Shown here in pieces: positions 1 through 7,905 of a stretch of 28,650 nt of DNA (position 1 is the stretch's first letter; each line of letters begins with the position of its first letter). Origin of the DNA: CAYSJU01 sp964431495. GTDB lineage: Bacteria; Omnitrophota; Gorgyraeia; Tantalellales; Tantalellaceae. Below the pieces are notes generated by a model. It ran no database searches. It saw only the letters and a program-made list of their open reading frames with translations, and had not been told where the DNA came from. Made by a program: the position numbers and the translations under genes. The stretch lies in assembly GCA_964431495.1 (NCBI GenBank), contig CAYSJU010000026.1:1-28650 (forward strand), read 5' to 3'.

Positions 1-21
1 GTTATCCTAAGGCCTTCGGGT

Positions 22-27
22 TATAAT
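22..27 (+). promoter_or_regulatory. -10 box of promoter for first secreted protein gene
   Basis: A perfect TATAAT lies 25 bases upstream of the ATG at 53, and a strong ribosome binding site (AAGGAGGGG) follows at about 39-47. The matching -35 would fall at or just before the left edge of the window, so it cannot be checked. Confidence 0.5.
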
Positions 28-52
28 TGGCTCTGAAAAGGAGGGGTGCAAT

Positions 53-379
53 ATGAAAAAAGTTATTACTGTTATGGTCGTCATGGCTTTTGTATTAGCC
101 GCTGTTTCGCAGGTGTCCGCTGTCGCGCAGGAAGCGCAGAAAGCGGCTCCCTCGAATGACTACGCCAGGAACGTGCTCGCCGGTTCCGCGGAAACTGTCG
201 GCGAAGCCGCTAAGGGTACTACCGAGACCGCGGTAAGCCCGATCGTCGCTTTCTGGAGATCGATAACGGGCAGGGGAAAACCCGAAAAGATAGTGACTGA
301 TCCGGTCGAAAAAGGCGGCAAGACAGTGTATGATGCCACTGTCAATACCGGAGAGACGATTGCTGGCAAAAAGAGATAA
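53..379 (+). CDS. small secreted protein, paralogue of 24608-24964
   Basis: A 108-residue protein whose first 25 residues form a signal peptide: MKK, a hydrophobic stretch, then an Ala-rich cleavage region ending near VSAVAQ. The mature part is small, hydrophilic and rich in Ala, Thr, Gly and Val, with no Cys. It aligns along its length with the 118-residue protein at 24608-24964: both have a D-Y-x-R-x-x-L motif, a T-V-G-E block, a P-E-K-x-x-x-I-V block and a V-x-x-G-x-K-T block. The start is fixed by a strong AAGGAGGGG. It appears to be a single-gene transcript, with a TATAAT upstream and a hairpin terminator 33 bases after the stop. I do not recognise a named family. A periplasmic or surface role is inferred only from the signal peptide, and the strong expression signals suggest an abundant product. 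Confidence 0.8.
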   Translation: MKKVITVMVVMAFVLAAVSQVSAVAQEAQKAAPSNDYARNVLAGSAETVGEAAKGTTETAVSPIVAFWRSITGRGKPEKIVTDPVEKGGKTVYDATVNTGETIAGKKR

Positions 380-412
380 AAATACCCGGGAACCGTTTTT
401 TCAAATCAAGGC

Positions 413-463
413 AAAAACTGCACCATCACAAGATATTCTTGCGAAGGTGCAGTTTTTGTTTTA
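413..463 (+). terminator. Rho-independent terminator after secreted protein gene
   Basis: A perfect 12-bp stem (413-424 AAAAACTGCACC pairs with 446-457 GGTGCAGTTTTT) encloses a 21-base loop, and the 3' arm runs into a T-rich tail through 462. It separates the secreted-protein gene from the GMP synthase gene starting at 486. Confidence 0.85.
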
Positions 464-485
464 AAGTCTGTCTGAAAGGAGAAAA

Positions 486-1451
486 ATGGATATCACAGAG
501 ATCAAATTTTCCGATCTTGTTCCGCAGCAATTCATTGACCAGCAGGTAAAAAAAATATCTTCCGCTGTTGGTGACGATCTGGCCATTAACGCATTATCCG
601 GTGGAATTGATTCTGCTGTTGTGACCATGCTCGGCCATAAGGCTCTGGGCGACCGGCTCAAGACATATTTCATCGACAGCGGTCTTATGCGGCAGGATGA
701 ACCCCTGCAGATAAAAAACTGGTTCTCGGAGCTGGATATTCCGGTGAAAATAATAGACGCGCAGGAACAATTTTTCGGCGCATTGAAAGGCCTGACCGAC
801 CCTGAGGAAAAAAGAGAAGCTATAACCCAGACCTTCTATAAAACGGTCTTCGGGGAACTGGTTAAGAAAAGCGGCGCCAAATATCTGCTTCAGGGCACGA
901 ACTATACTGACGTCGAAGAGACCGTAGCCGGCATAAAAAGACAGCACAACATACTCGAACAGCTCGGGATAAATACAGAGGCTGAGTTTGGTTATCATGT
1001 CATGGAACCTGTGTTACAACTCAGGAAGACCGGCATCAGGATGGTCGGCAAGGCGCTTGACCTGAAGAAAGATATATACACAAGGCCGCCGTTCCCCGGA
1101 CCCGCATTAGCGGCCCGCGTGATCGGCGAGGTCACTCCGGAGAGAATAGAGACCGTCCGACAGGCCACGGTTATCGTTGAAAGGGAGTTTGCGCAGACAG
1201 ACGCGTTCCAGTACTTCGCGATCCTGCACAAGAACCGTGTCACCGGCATGAGAGACGGAAAAAGGGACTATGGCATGCAGATAGAGGTCAGGGGCTGGGA
1301 TTCCCGGGATGCCGTAACAGCAACTCCGACAAATGTGCCGTTTGTGATCCTCAGAAAAATAGCGGATGAAATAACCTCGGATGTTCCGGGCGTTGTCAGC
1401 GTGACTTATAATATTGCCACTAAACCACCCTCCACAATGGAGGCAGTTTAA
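486..1451 (+). CDS. guaA: GMP synthase-type ATP-pyrophosphatase, stand-alone subunit
   Basis: A 321-residue protein corresponding to the C-terminal two thirds of GuaA: an N-type ATP-pyrophosphatase domain with the PP-loop SGGIDS at residues 38-43, then the GMP-synthase dimerisation domain with the RPPFPGPALAARVIGEV block and a KPPSTMEAV tail where classical GuaA ends KPPxTIEWE. The family adenylates XMP and uses ammonia to make GMP. No glutamine amidotransferase domain is present and none is encoded in this window, so the protein would need a separate GATase subunit (as in archaeal GuaAa/GuaAb), free ammonia, or it belongs to a diverged subfamily. GAAAGGAG precedes the ATG. The next gene follows after 13 bases, so the two are probably co-transcribed. 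The family call is secure; the exact substrate is less so because of the altered C-terminus. Confidence 0.85.
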   Translation: MDITEIKFSDLVPQQFIDQQVKKISSAVGDDLAINALSGGIDSAVVTMLGHKALGDRLKTYFIDSGLMRQDEPLQIKNWFSELDIPVKIIDAQEQFFGALKGLTDPEEKREAITQTFYKTVFGELVKKSGAKYLLQGTNYTDVEETVAGIKRQHNILEQLGINTEAEFGYHVMEPVLQLRKTGIRMVGKALDLKKDIYTRPPFPGPALAARVIGEVTPERIETVRQATVIVEREFAQTDAFQYFAILHKNRVTGMRDGKRDYGMQIEVRGWDSRDAVTATPTNVPFVILRKIADEITSDVPGVVSVTYNIATKPPSTMEAV

Positions 1452-1464
1452 ATAGGGGGTTGAC

Positions 1465-1806
1465 TTGGAAGAAGTCAAAACAAAAGATATAGGCTGGATA
1501 ATAGGGTCTATCGGAATAATAATCGGCCTTGTCGGGATAGTGGCTTCCATTGTTCTTGGAAGCCGAATGTTGCACTATCAAGGATTAAACATCAAACATG
1601 AGACCCAGCTTAGCCAACGCAAAGATGATGCTCAATTAAGGATCAACAAATACAAGGACGAGATCGAACAATATAAAGCCCGTATCACTAAATACAGCGA
1701 TGAGACCGCCATGTGTAAGGAGCAGATCAGGCAATATGAAACCGATATCCGCCGATTAAAGAACAGGCTCAAGCAGGACGAAGGTTTCATAAAAGACATA
1801 CCATAA
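1465..1806 (+). CDS. small membrane-anchored coiled-coil protein
   Basis: A 113-residue protein starting at TTG 1465, with AGGGGG immediately upstream. Residues about 8-32 form one hydrophobic segment (IGWIIGSIGIIIGLVGIVAS). From about residue 45 the protein is charged and rich in Glu, Lys, Gln and Arg with heptad-like spacing, typical of a long alpha-helical coiled coil projecting from the membrane. There is one Cys and no recognisable catalytic motif. It begins 13 bases after the GMP synthase-like gene and is probably in the same transcript, but nothing indicates a functional link. No family is recognised; a structural or scaffolding role is only a guess. Confidence 0.7.
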   Translation: MEEVKTKDIGWIIGSIGIIIGLVGIVASIVLGSRMLHYQGLNIKHETQLSQRKDDAQLRINKYKDEIEQYKARITKYSDETAMCKEQIRQYETDIRRLKNRLKQDEGFIKDIP

Positions 1807-1836
1807 AAGTCAAGGAAATTTTTTATTTTTCACTCC

Positions 1837-1866
1837 TCCCCGGCGGGGGAAAAAGTTTTTTCTTCT
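1837..1866 (+). terminator. possible terminator after coiled-coil gene
   Basis: A 5-bp G/C stem (TCCCC 1837-1841 with GGGGA 1846-1850) with a GGCG loop is followed after AAAAG by TTTTTTCTTCT. The stem is short, so this is a weak call, but it lies directly before a strong promoter, where a terminator would be expected. Confidence 0.45.
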
Positions 1867-1867
1867 G

Positions 1868-1896
1868 TTGACACAAAGCGATAAATCATATAATAT
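1868..1896 (+). promoter_or_regulatory. sigma70-type promoter for the ATPase operon
   Basis: A consensus TTGACA lies at 1868-1873. TATAAT at 1889-1894 gives a 15-base spacer, and the overlapping TAATAT at 1891-1896 gives a 17-base spacer. The start codon at 1962 leaves an AT-rich leader of about 60 bases with no evident Shine-Dalgarno sequence. Confidence 0.7.
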
Positions 1897-1961
1897 GTGG
1901 TCTAATCATTTCGGGCTTTTATTTATATATTTAAATACATTTTTTATTTTACGAACACACC

Positions 1962-3596
1962 ATGTTCATCGAACCAGTATTCGGTAAAAAATTCTTCGGA
2001 AGGGAAGAAGTCCTCGCAACTCTGCAGAAACGGGCAAACGCGATCAAAGGCGGGTACAGACAGAACCTGGCGCTCACGGGCTCAATGCTTTCCGGAAAAT
2101 CCTCCATCCTCAGGCACTTCCTGAAAACCATAAAAGACTCTGATATAATACCAGTGTACGTGGAGATGACGGGGAGGGGCTTTGATGCCTTCTGCCTGCG
2201 GTTCATGGCAACGCTGCTTTACCAGTATCTCCGGGCAGAGGGGGGAAGGACGGAAAACGATTTCGACTCTTTGAAAGACCTGTGCCGCGGAAAACTTTCC
2301 GCTACGGTGCTCGAGATGGACTTGATCCGCGAGGCGCTGAACCAGAAAAAGTGGGATGACGCTTATGAGATGCTTCTGGACCTGAGCAATACCTTCAAGG
2401 CCGAAAGCGGGAAGAACTGTATAGTCATACTGGATGAATTCCACAATCTCTCAAATTTTCGCCTGAAGAAACCCTTCCAGACATTCGGCAAATTCATAAT
2501 GCTGCAAAAGAACACCATGTACATCGTAACCAGCTCGCAGAAAACCCTTTTAAAGGACATCCTGGCGAAAAAACTTTCTCTTCTCTTCGGCAACTTCGAG
2601 GTTATGGAAATAAACGGGTTCGATAACCAGACCGCGCGGTCTTTTATAACCGACAAGATCAACGATATTACTGTTTCCGAGAACATAAAGAGTTACATGA
2701 TCCAGGTCTCCCAGGGCAACCCCTTCTATCTCGAGACCATATTAAAGCGTTTCTCGACACTCATCAGGACAAAAGGCGATACCGCGGACACCAAAGAATG
2801 CATCCTGGACACCCTGGCCGATCTCCTGTACGATTCGGACGGCATCCTGAACCAGTATTTCACAAACAACATAAACTTTTTTATCGAGAAAAAAAATCGG
2901 AAAAAATTCATTCCGATTCTTGTCTCTCTGGCAAAAGGGAACAGCAGGATAAAATCCATACAGGACGACCTGGGCAAGGTGGACAAAGACCTTGGGTCAA
3001 AGCTTAATAACCTCCTGCACATGGATCTTATCCGCAAAAACGGGGTCTTTTACAATATCCAGGATAAACTGTTTGAATTCTGGCTGAAGAACGTTTACAG
3101 CCTGAAAAGGGACGCGGTGGTCGACGATATGGACATAAAATACCTGGAGTTCAAAAACCTGGCTGAAAATGATTTTCGGGAATACTGCGAATTCAATTCT
3201 AAAAGTATTTCTGACGTGGTCCGTGACCTTTTTTCTTCTTTCCGCAACGAAAGGGTCTGCGTAAGCATGCACGAACGCGTGCTTCCTTTTTTTGAAACGG
3301 TCAAATGTCGTCGGATGCCGGCCAACATCTCCAGTATTACCGGCCGTACCCGCAAGAATGGATGGCTTTGTCACATAAAACAAAACGACATGGCTGATGA
3401 GCAGAATATAAGCACTCTGGCCGGCCGTAGGACAGACGATGGGGGAACAAAGATCACTCGAAAGATCATCATACCGCTTAAGGGGATAGACCACAACGCC
3501 TTTCTCCTGGCAAAAGAGCATAATATATGGGTGTGGGACCTACAGCAGCTTAACAATATTCTCCGTTTGTTCGGAAAATTCGAACTGGTAATATGA
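1962..3596 (+). CDS. archaeal-type AAA ATPase with winged helix and nuclease-like C-terminus
   Basis: A 544-residue P-loop ATPase of the archaeal ATPase / DUF234-associated kind. It opens with the typical FGREEVLATL block, followed by Walker A GSMLSGKS (residues 40-47), Walker B CIVILDEFHNL (Asp158-Glu159) and a sensor-1-like YIVTSS (about 187-192). After the helical lid, a winged-helix segment (LLHMDLIRKNGVFYNIQDKLFEFWL) matches the one usual in this group. The last 100 residues look like a restriction-endonuclease-like fold ending in the typical VWDLQQLNNILRLFGK, but the expected acidic-x-Lys core reads HIK (His471-Lys473), so it may be inactive. No Shine-Dalgarno is seen before ATG 1962. 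It overlaps the next gene by ATGA. Roles in this group are poorly known; some act in defence or DNA transactions. Confidence 0.8.
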   Translation: MFIEPVFGKKFFGREEVLATLQKRANAIKGGYRQNLALTGSMLSGKSSILRHFLKTIKDSDIIPVYVEMTGRGFDAFCLRFMATLLYQYLRAEGGRTENDFDSLKDLCRGKLSATVLEMDLIREALNQKKWDDAYEMLLDLSNTFKAESGKNCIVILDEFHNLSNFRLKKPFQTFGKFIMLQKNTMYIVTSSQKTLLKDILAKKLSLLFGNFEVMEINGFDNQTARSFITDKINDITVSENIKSYMIQVSQGNPFYLETILKRFSTLIRTKGDTADTKECILDTLADLLYDSDGILNQYFTNNINFFIEKKNRKKFIPILVSLAKGNSRIKSIQDDLGKVDKDLGSKLNNLLHMDLIRKNGVFYNIQDKLFEFWLKNVYSLKRDAVVDDMDIKYLEFKNLAENDFREYCEFNSKSISDVVRDLFSSFRNERVCVSMHERVLPFFETVKCRRMPANISSITGRTRKNGWLCHIKQNDMADEQNISTLAGRRTDDGGTKITRKIIIPLKGIDHNAFLLAKEHNIWVWDLQQLNNILRLFGKFELVI

Positions 3597-4084
3597 AAAT
3601 AGGGGTCATTTCTGATACGCATATACCCGTTTCCGCGTGCAAACTGCCTCCCAAAGTATTTGACTGCTTCAAAAATTGTGACGTGATCGTGCACGCGGGT
3701 GATGTTGTGGACCAGGAAGTACTGGAGGAACTCCGGGGGATCGCCGAGACAAAAGCTGTCTTCGGGAACATGGACAGACACAATGTCAAAGAGGCCCTGC
3801 CTGAAAAGATCATATTTAATGTCTGCGGAAAATCCATTGGTGTCACCCATGGCAAAGGTGCGCCAGCGAAGATCATCGATACGGTCAAAAAGATGTTCAG
3901 TAAAAAACTGGATGTTATCATATTCGGGCATTCCCATGTCCCGTATAACGGTATAATAGACGGCACACTCTTTTTTAACCCTGGAAGCCCAACGGATACA
4001 TGTTTCGCCCCCTACCGTTCCTTCGGCATGATCGAGATCGATGAAACAGGTATAAGAGCGGAAATCATCCGGATCGACGAGTAA
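3593..4084 (+). CDS. YfcE/MJ0936-type metallophosphoesterase
   Basis: A 163-residue calcineurin-like phosphoesterase of full family length. All five metal-binding blocks are visible: SDTHIP (Asp8, His10), VHAGDVV (Asp), FGNMD (Asn), a single His in VTHGKG, and FGHSHVP (two His). The family hydrolyses phosphodiesters with two bound divalent metals, usually Mn2+ or Ni2+; physiological substrates are mostly unknown. The protein is soluble and cytosolic. The ATG overlaps the stop of the upstream ATPase by four bases (ATGA), so translation is probably coupled, and the exchanger gene follows after six bases. The three genes therefore form one operon, although the functional connection is unclear. 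Confidence 0.9.
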   Translation: MKIGVISDTHIPVSACKLPPKVFDCFKNCDVIVHAGDVVDQEVLEELRGIAETKAVFGNMDRHNVKEALPEKIIFNVCGKSIGVTHGKGAPAKIIDTVKKMFSKKLDVIIFGHSHVPYNGIIDGTLFFNPGSPTDTCFAPYRSFGMIEIDETGIRAEIIRIDE

Positions 4085-4090
4085 AGGCTG

Positions 4091-5083
4091 ATGAACCTTA
4101 TGGTCTGGCTTGAATTTTTGGCATGCGCCTCTTTATTGACATATTTCGCTTATAACCTCTGCAAAGAGGGGATCATCCTTTCCGAAAAAACCAGAATAAC
4201 GGAAGGGATAGTCGGCATCTTTTTTCTGGCTATTGCCACATCCTTCCCGGAGATCGTGACAGCGGGCTCAGCCGTCTTCTTCCTTGACAGGATAGGACTG
4301 GGATACGGTGATATCATAGGTTCGCTAATCGTCAATACGATGATACTGGCGGGGCTGGATTATTTTTCCGGGAAGGGAAGAATATTCCTCAAGGTCTCGG
4401 GGCTGAACCGGTTGACCGGAAGTTTTGTGCTGCTCCTGCTTCTTATCGTCCTGGGGGCCGCTGTCCTCAGGTTCTCGGGCGTTTTAGTCCCTTCTTTCCA
4501 CCGCATAGGATTGGAAAGCGTGCTGGTCGTTGTTATTTATTTTGTATCCATCCAGATACTCAGGAAAAGAAACAGCCGCGAATCCCCGCAGCTTTACGAA
4601 GATGAAGTTAAAAGGGGAAACCTCTGGACAATATGGGGCAAATTCATAGTCCTTCTTCTCGCGGTCATGTGTCTCGGTGTATGGATGGCCAACGTCGGCG
4701 AAAATGTAGTTGTGAAGACCGGCCTGTCAGAAACTTTTACGGGGACTCTTCTCCTCGGCTTCGCGACCTCTCTTCCGGAAATAATAGTGTCTTTTGCCGC
4801 GCTGCGAGCGGCGTCCGTCGACATGGCAGTGGGTAATATATTAGGAAGCAATATGTTCGATGTGCTGATCATCCCTTTCACGGATGTGCTGATCAGAAAA
4901 CCCATCCTCGGGCTGCTCTCCATTGGACAGATATTAGCGACCGGGGTGGTCGTTCTTCTTTCAGCGATCGTTGTCCTGGGTTTTCTCGTAAAAAAGGAAA
5001 CATCACGCAGGATAAACTGGGATACCGGTTTAATTTTTGCTATAGGTTTACTGGGCTTTGTGATAATATATTATGTGTGTTAA
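4091..5083 (+). CDS. sodium/calcium exchanger family (CaCA, YrbG-like) membrane protein
   Basis: A 330-residue polytopic membrane protein with two inverted Na_Ca_ex halves. The alpha-1 repeat carries AIATSFPEIV (Glu54) and the alpha-2 repeat carries GFATSLPEII (Glu230) followed by GNILGSNMFDV, the hallmark ion-coordinating motifs of the family. About ten hydrophobic helices are visible, with a charged cytosolic loop near residues 157-180. Members exchange Na+ or H+ for Ca2+ or related cations in the inner membrane; the exact ion cannot be read from the sequence. It is the third gene of the operon starting at the 1868 promoter. An AT-rich palindrome follows. Confidence 0.9.
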   Translation: MNLMVWLEFLACASLLTYFAYNLCKEGIILSEKTRITEGIVGIFFLAIATSFPEIVTAGSAVFFLDRIGLGYGDIIGSLIVNTMILAGLDYFSGKGRIFLKVSGLNRLTGSFVLLLLLIVLGAAVLRFSGVLVPSFHRIGLESVLVVVIYFVSIQILRKRNSRESPQLYEDEVKRGNLWTIWGKFIVLLLAVMCLGVWMANVGENVVVKTGLSETFTGTLLLGFATSLPEIIVSFAALRAASVDMAVGNILGSNMFDVLIIPFTDVLIRKPILGLLSIGQILATGVVVLLSAIVVLGFLVKKETSRRINWDTGLIFAIGLLGFVIIYYVC

Positions 5084-5097
5084 GGAACTAAAAATGT

Positions 5098-5223
5098 AAA
5101 CGTCAAAGTGAAAAATTAAAATTTAAAATTTCCAAAGATGATTTTTTTTATTCATATTTTAATTTGAAACAATTTTGAATTTTGAATTATAGCTTTTTGC
5201 TTTGAGTTTTTAATTTTAAACTT
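5098..5223. repeat. AT-rich imperfect palindrome between operons
   Basis: The gap between the exchanger and the dGTPase-like gene is almost pure A/T. The left arm (about 5105-5124, AAAGTGAAAAATTAAAATTT) is matched imperfectly by the reverse complement of the right arm (about 5200-5223), so the region can form a long, weak hairpin. Inside are direct repeats of AATTTTGAATTTTGAATT. It resembles the short AT-rich intergenic palindromes common in some draft genomes. No promoter stands out against this composition. Confidence 0.5.
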
Positions 5224-5226
5224 CTC

Positions 5227-6390
5227 ATGAACAGCGCTATACTTACCAGAGAAACTATCGAAAAGCGGGAATATGACTGGCTGGCACCATATGCCATGAA
5301 AAGCGCCGAAAGCACAGGCCGGGCGCACGCAGAAAAGGAACACCCTTACCGGTCGATATACCAGCGAGACAAGGACAGAATAGTCTATTCTACCGCGTTC
5401 CGGAGGCTGGAATATAAAACCCAGGTCTTTGTGAACTACGAAGGGGATTATTACCGGACCCGGCTTACCCATACGCTCGAAGTGGCGCAGATCGCAAGGA
5501 CGCTGGCTCGCGCGCTCAAACTTAACGAAGATCTTGTCGAGGCAATAGCCCTTGCCCATGACCTTGGACATACACCTTTCGGCCATTCGGGTGAAGAAAC
5601 GCTTGCCGAGCTCATGAAAGACCACGGCGGATTCGATCATAATACGCACGGCCTTCGTGTCGTGGACATACTCGAGGAGCGCTATCCAGAGTTCCACGGA
5701 TTAAACCTTACGAACGAGGTTAGGAGAGGGATAATCAGCCATTCCACCCCGTTCGACATGAAACGGGCGGATACCGTGGATATCCCGGGGCCGTGGCTTC
5801 TCGAGATACAGGTCGTGGACATTTCGGACGAGATCGCATACGACAACCATGATCTTGACGACGGTCTAAAAAGCAAATTGTTGAGCGAAAAAGACCTTGA
5901 AGGTGTCCCCATATGGGAAGAAGCTGTCGCTTATATCAACGAGCGTTTCAAAAACATCGATCCCCAGACCAAACGCTTCCAGATCATACGCCGCCTGATA
6001 GATCTTCAGGTCTCGAATGCGATAGAGAACACCATGGATCGAATCGATGAATTCCAGATAGGGAATTTATCGGAGCTGCCCGATAAAGGCAAAAGGACCG
6101 TTTATTTCGGTAAAGAGATGAACGAGAAAAGGATACAGTTAAGAAAAGTGCTCATGGAGAAGCTTTACAGGCATTACCGCGTCGTGCGGATGTCCGACAA
6201 AGCATCCCGTTTCCTGAAAGACCTTTTCAATGTCTACAGCGGCAATCCCGAGCAGCTCCCCCCCCATGACCAGGAAAAAATAGAGAAAAAGGGCAAATTC
6301 AGGGCGATCTGCGACTATATAGCGGGAATGACGGACCGTTACGCTTTAGACCAGTATAAAAGTTTATTCGAACCGTACGAAAGAGTATAA
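5227..6390 (+). CDS. dgt: deoxyguanosinetriphosphate triphosphohydrolase-like HD protein
   Basis: A 387-residue dNTP triphosphohydrolase of the short dGTPase-like type. The N-terminal LAPYAMKSAESTGR and YQRDKDRIVYSTAFRRLEYKTQVF blocks are diagnostic. The HD metal centre is seen in RTRLTHTLEV (His82), the HDLGHTPFGH block (His111-Asp112) and DISDEIAYD. The family cleaves dNTPs to deoxynucleosides and triphosphate, controlling dNTP pools. There is no clear Shine-Dalgarno before ATG 5227, but the start matches where family members begin. The next gene begins three bases after the stop, so the HD-GYP gene is probably co-transcribed. Confidence 0.92.
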   Translation: MNSAILTRETIEKREYDWLAPYAMKSAESTGRAHAEKEHPYRSIYQRDKDRIVYSTAFRRLEYKTQVFVNYEGDYYRTRLTHTLEVAQIARTLARALKLNEDLVEAIALAHDLGHTPFGHSGEETLAELMKDHGGFDHNTHGLRVVDILEERYPEFHGLNLTNEVRRGIISHSTPFDMKRADTVDIPGPWLLEIQVVDISDEIAYDNHDLDDGLKSKLLSEKDLEGVPIWEEAVAYINERFKNIDPQTKRFQIIRRLIDLQVSNAIENTMDRIDEFQIGNLSELPDKGKRTVYFGKEMNEKRIQLRKVLMEKLYRHYRVVRMSDKASRFLKDLFNVYSGNPEQLPPHDQEKIEKKGKFRAICDYIAGMTDRYALDQYKSLFEPYERV

Positions 6391-6393
6391 GAT

Positions 6394-7905
6394 ATGGACA
6401 AAACAGAAAAACAATATCTTCATGAACTGTTCCTCCGGCTCAATAAAAGCTGGAGCATCCGCAAGGAAGTCTCGGCATTCGGGAAATTCTTCAAGGAACC
6501 TGCGTGGTTGATCATGCCGCTTGTCCATGGCACAAAGTTCCGCCTGACAAAGGCGGACGCGACAAAATACGTCAAAACGCAAAGCGGACGGAAGTGGAGT
6601 TCAAAGGACATAAACAAATTATTCGCGGCCGTAAAAAAATCCAGGTCGCGCAAAAGACTGGAGCTTTTCAGTTATGGGAAGGGCACGCACGCCATGTGCT
6701 ATCCCCTTAAATCGGAAGGGAAAATATTCGGATTTATAATATTGTGCGACGTCACAAAAAAAATAGCGGCCAACCTGCAGGCCATCTTCCAGTCCTTTAC
6801 CGACACCATAATAAGCGAAATGCGAAAAGAGTCGGAACTGGAAGAACTCAATGAGACCATACGCCCCAGGGCCATAGCGCTTTCGACCGTTCACACCGTT
6901 CACAGGCTTATGAGTTACACCCCGAGCCTTAGCAAACTCCTTCCCAGGATAGCTCGCTTATCGCTGCAGGTGCTGAGAGCGAACAGGTGTTCCATCAAAC
7001 TGGTAGACAAGAAAAGAAAGGTGCTCCTGCCCAAAACCACCGTGGACCTGCGGAAAGCAAAGGCAAAATTAAAAAAGGTCAAGATCGGGAAATACGCGCC
7101 TGGAAGGGCGGTTAAACAGGGCAGGACCATACGCGGGCAAAACTATCTTTCCACCCCGCTCATCGAAGACGAAGTCCTCGGCGTTATCACGCTCTACGAT
7201 AAACTTGACGGCTCCCCGTTCACAAGTTATGACGAGGAAATAATGAAGACCCTCGCGGAACAGGCTATAATAGCCATACGGAACGCCCAGCTGTTCGAGG
7301 AACAGGAAAACCTTACCATGGGCAGCATCAAGTGCATTGCCATGCTTCTGCGAACGCGGCCTCACGGCGTTCAAAGGGCGGACGCGTCTTTTCTTAAACT
7401 TATAAACATCATGGGCCGTAAGTTCAACATGAACGAGAGCGAGATCAAAATGATGCAATACGCGGCAATGCTGCATGATACGGGCAAAATAAGCATCCCT
7501 GAAAAGCTCCTCATGAAAAAAGGAGGGCTGACCGGACGCGAATTTGCCATAGTTAAATCGCACACCCGAAAAGGAGCTTCCATACTATCGAAGATCAAGC
7601 CGTTAAAACCCATAGTCCCCATAATCTTGTGCCATCACGAAAACTATAACGGCACCGGATATCCCAAAGGATTAAAAGGGCAGGATATCCCGCTTCCAGC
7701 CCGCATCCTGGCCGTAGTATCGGCCTTCGAGGCCATGATAACCAAAAAGCCTTACCGTAAAGCGCTTTCCATCACAGCGGCCATAAAAGAGGTCCGGAAA
7801 AATTCGGGGAGTCAATTCGATCCCCATGTGGTAAAGGTCTTCTGTGACGCCGTTGCCAGAAAAAACGTCATTAAACTCCTTAAAAAAGAGCTGGAAAAAA
7901 TATGA
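6394..7905 (+). CDS. GAF and HD-GYP domain signalling protein, one metal ligand substituted
   Basis: A 503-residue cytosolic protein. Residues 1-150 are a diverged sensor-like domain ending in an amphipathic helix, about 160-305 are a GAF domain (STPLIEDEVLGVITLYD, then a long helix), and about 320-500 are HD-GYP. The phosphodiesterase core shows MLHDTGKI (His361-Asp362-Lys365), KSHTRKG, HHENYNGTGYP (His414-His415) and the KKPYRKA tail. HD-GYP proteins hydrolyse cyclic-di-GMP at a bi- or trinuclear metal centre. The consensus aDxFDA just before RPYR here reads VSAFEA: the Asp that ligates metal is Ser443. Activity may be lost or altered. It sits 3 bases after dgt and overlaps the next gene by ATGA. 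It fits with four PilZ genes further along. Confidence 0.88.
   Translation: MDKTEKQYLHELFLRLNKSWSIRKEVSAFGKFFKEPAWLIMPLVHGTKFRLTKADATKYVKTQSGRKWSSKDINKLFAAVKKSRSRKRLELFSYGKGTHAMCYPLKSEGKIFGFIILCDVTKKIAANLQAIFQSFTDTIISEMRKESELEELNETIRPRAIALSTVHTVHRLMSYTPSLSKLLPRIARLSLQVLRANRCSIKLVDKKRKVLLPKTTVDLRKAKAKLKKVKIGKYAPGRAVKQGRTIRGQNYLSTPLIEDEVLGVITLYDKLDGSPFTSYDEEIMKTLAEQAIIAIRNAQLFEEQENLTMGSIKCIAMLLRTRPHGVQRADASFLKLINIMGRKFNMNESEIKMMQYAAMLHDTGKISIPEKLLMKKGGLTGREFAIVKSHTRKGASILSKIKPLKPIVPIILCHHENYNGTGYPKGLKGQDIPLPARILAVVSAFEAMITKKPYRKALSITAAIKEVRKNSGSQFDPHVVKVFCDAVARKNVIKLLKKELEKI

Noticed and set aside
5152..5697. Minus-strand open frame of 181 codons opposite dgt
   Set aside because: It is antisense to a clear dGTPase-like gene, and its C-terminus is translated from the AT palindrome (Lys/Ile/Asn/Ser repeats).
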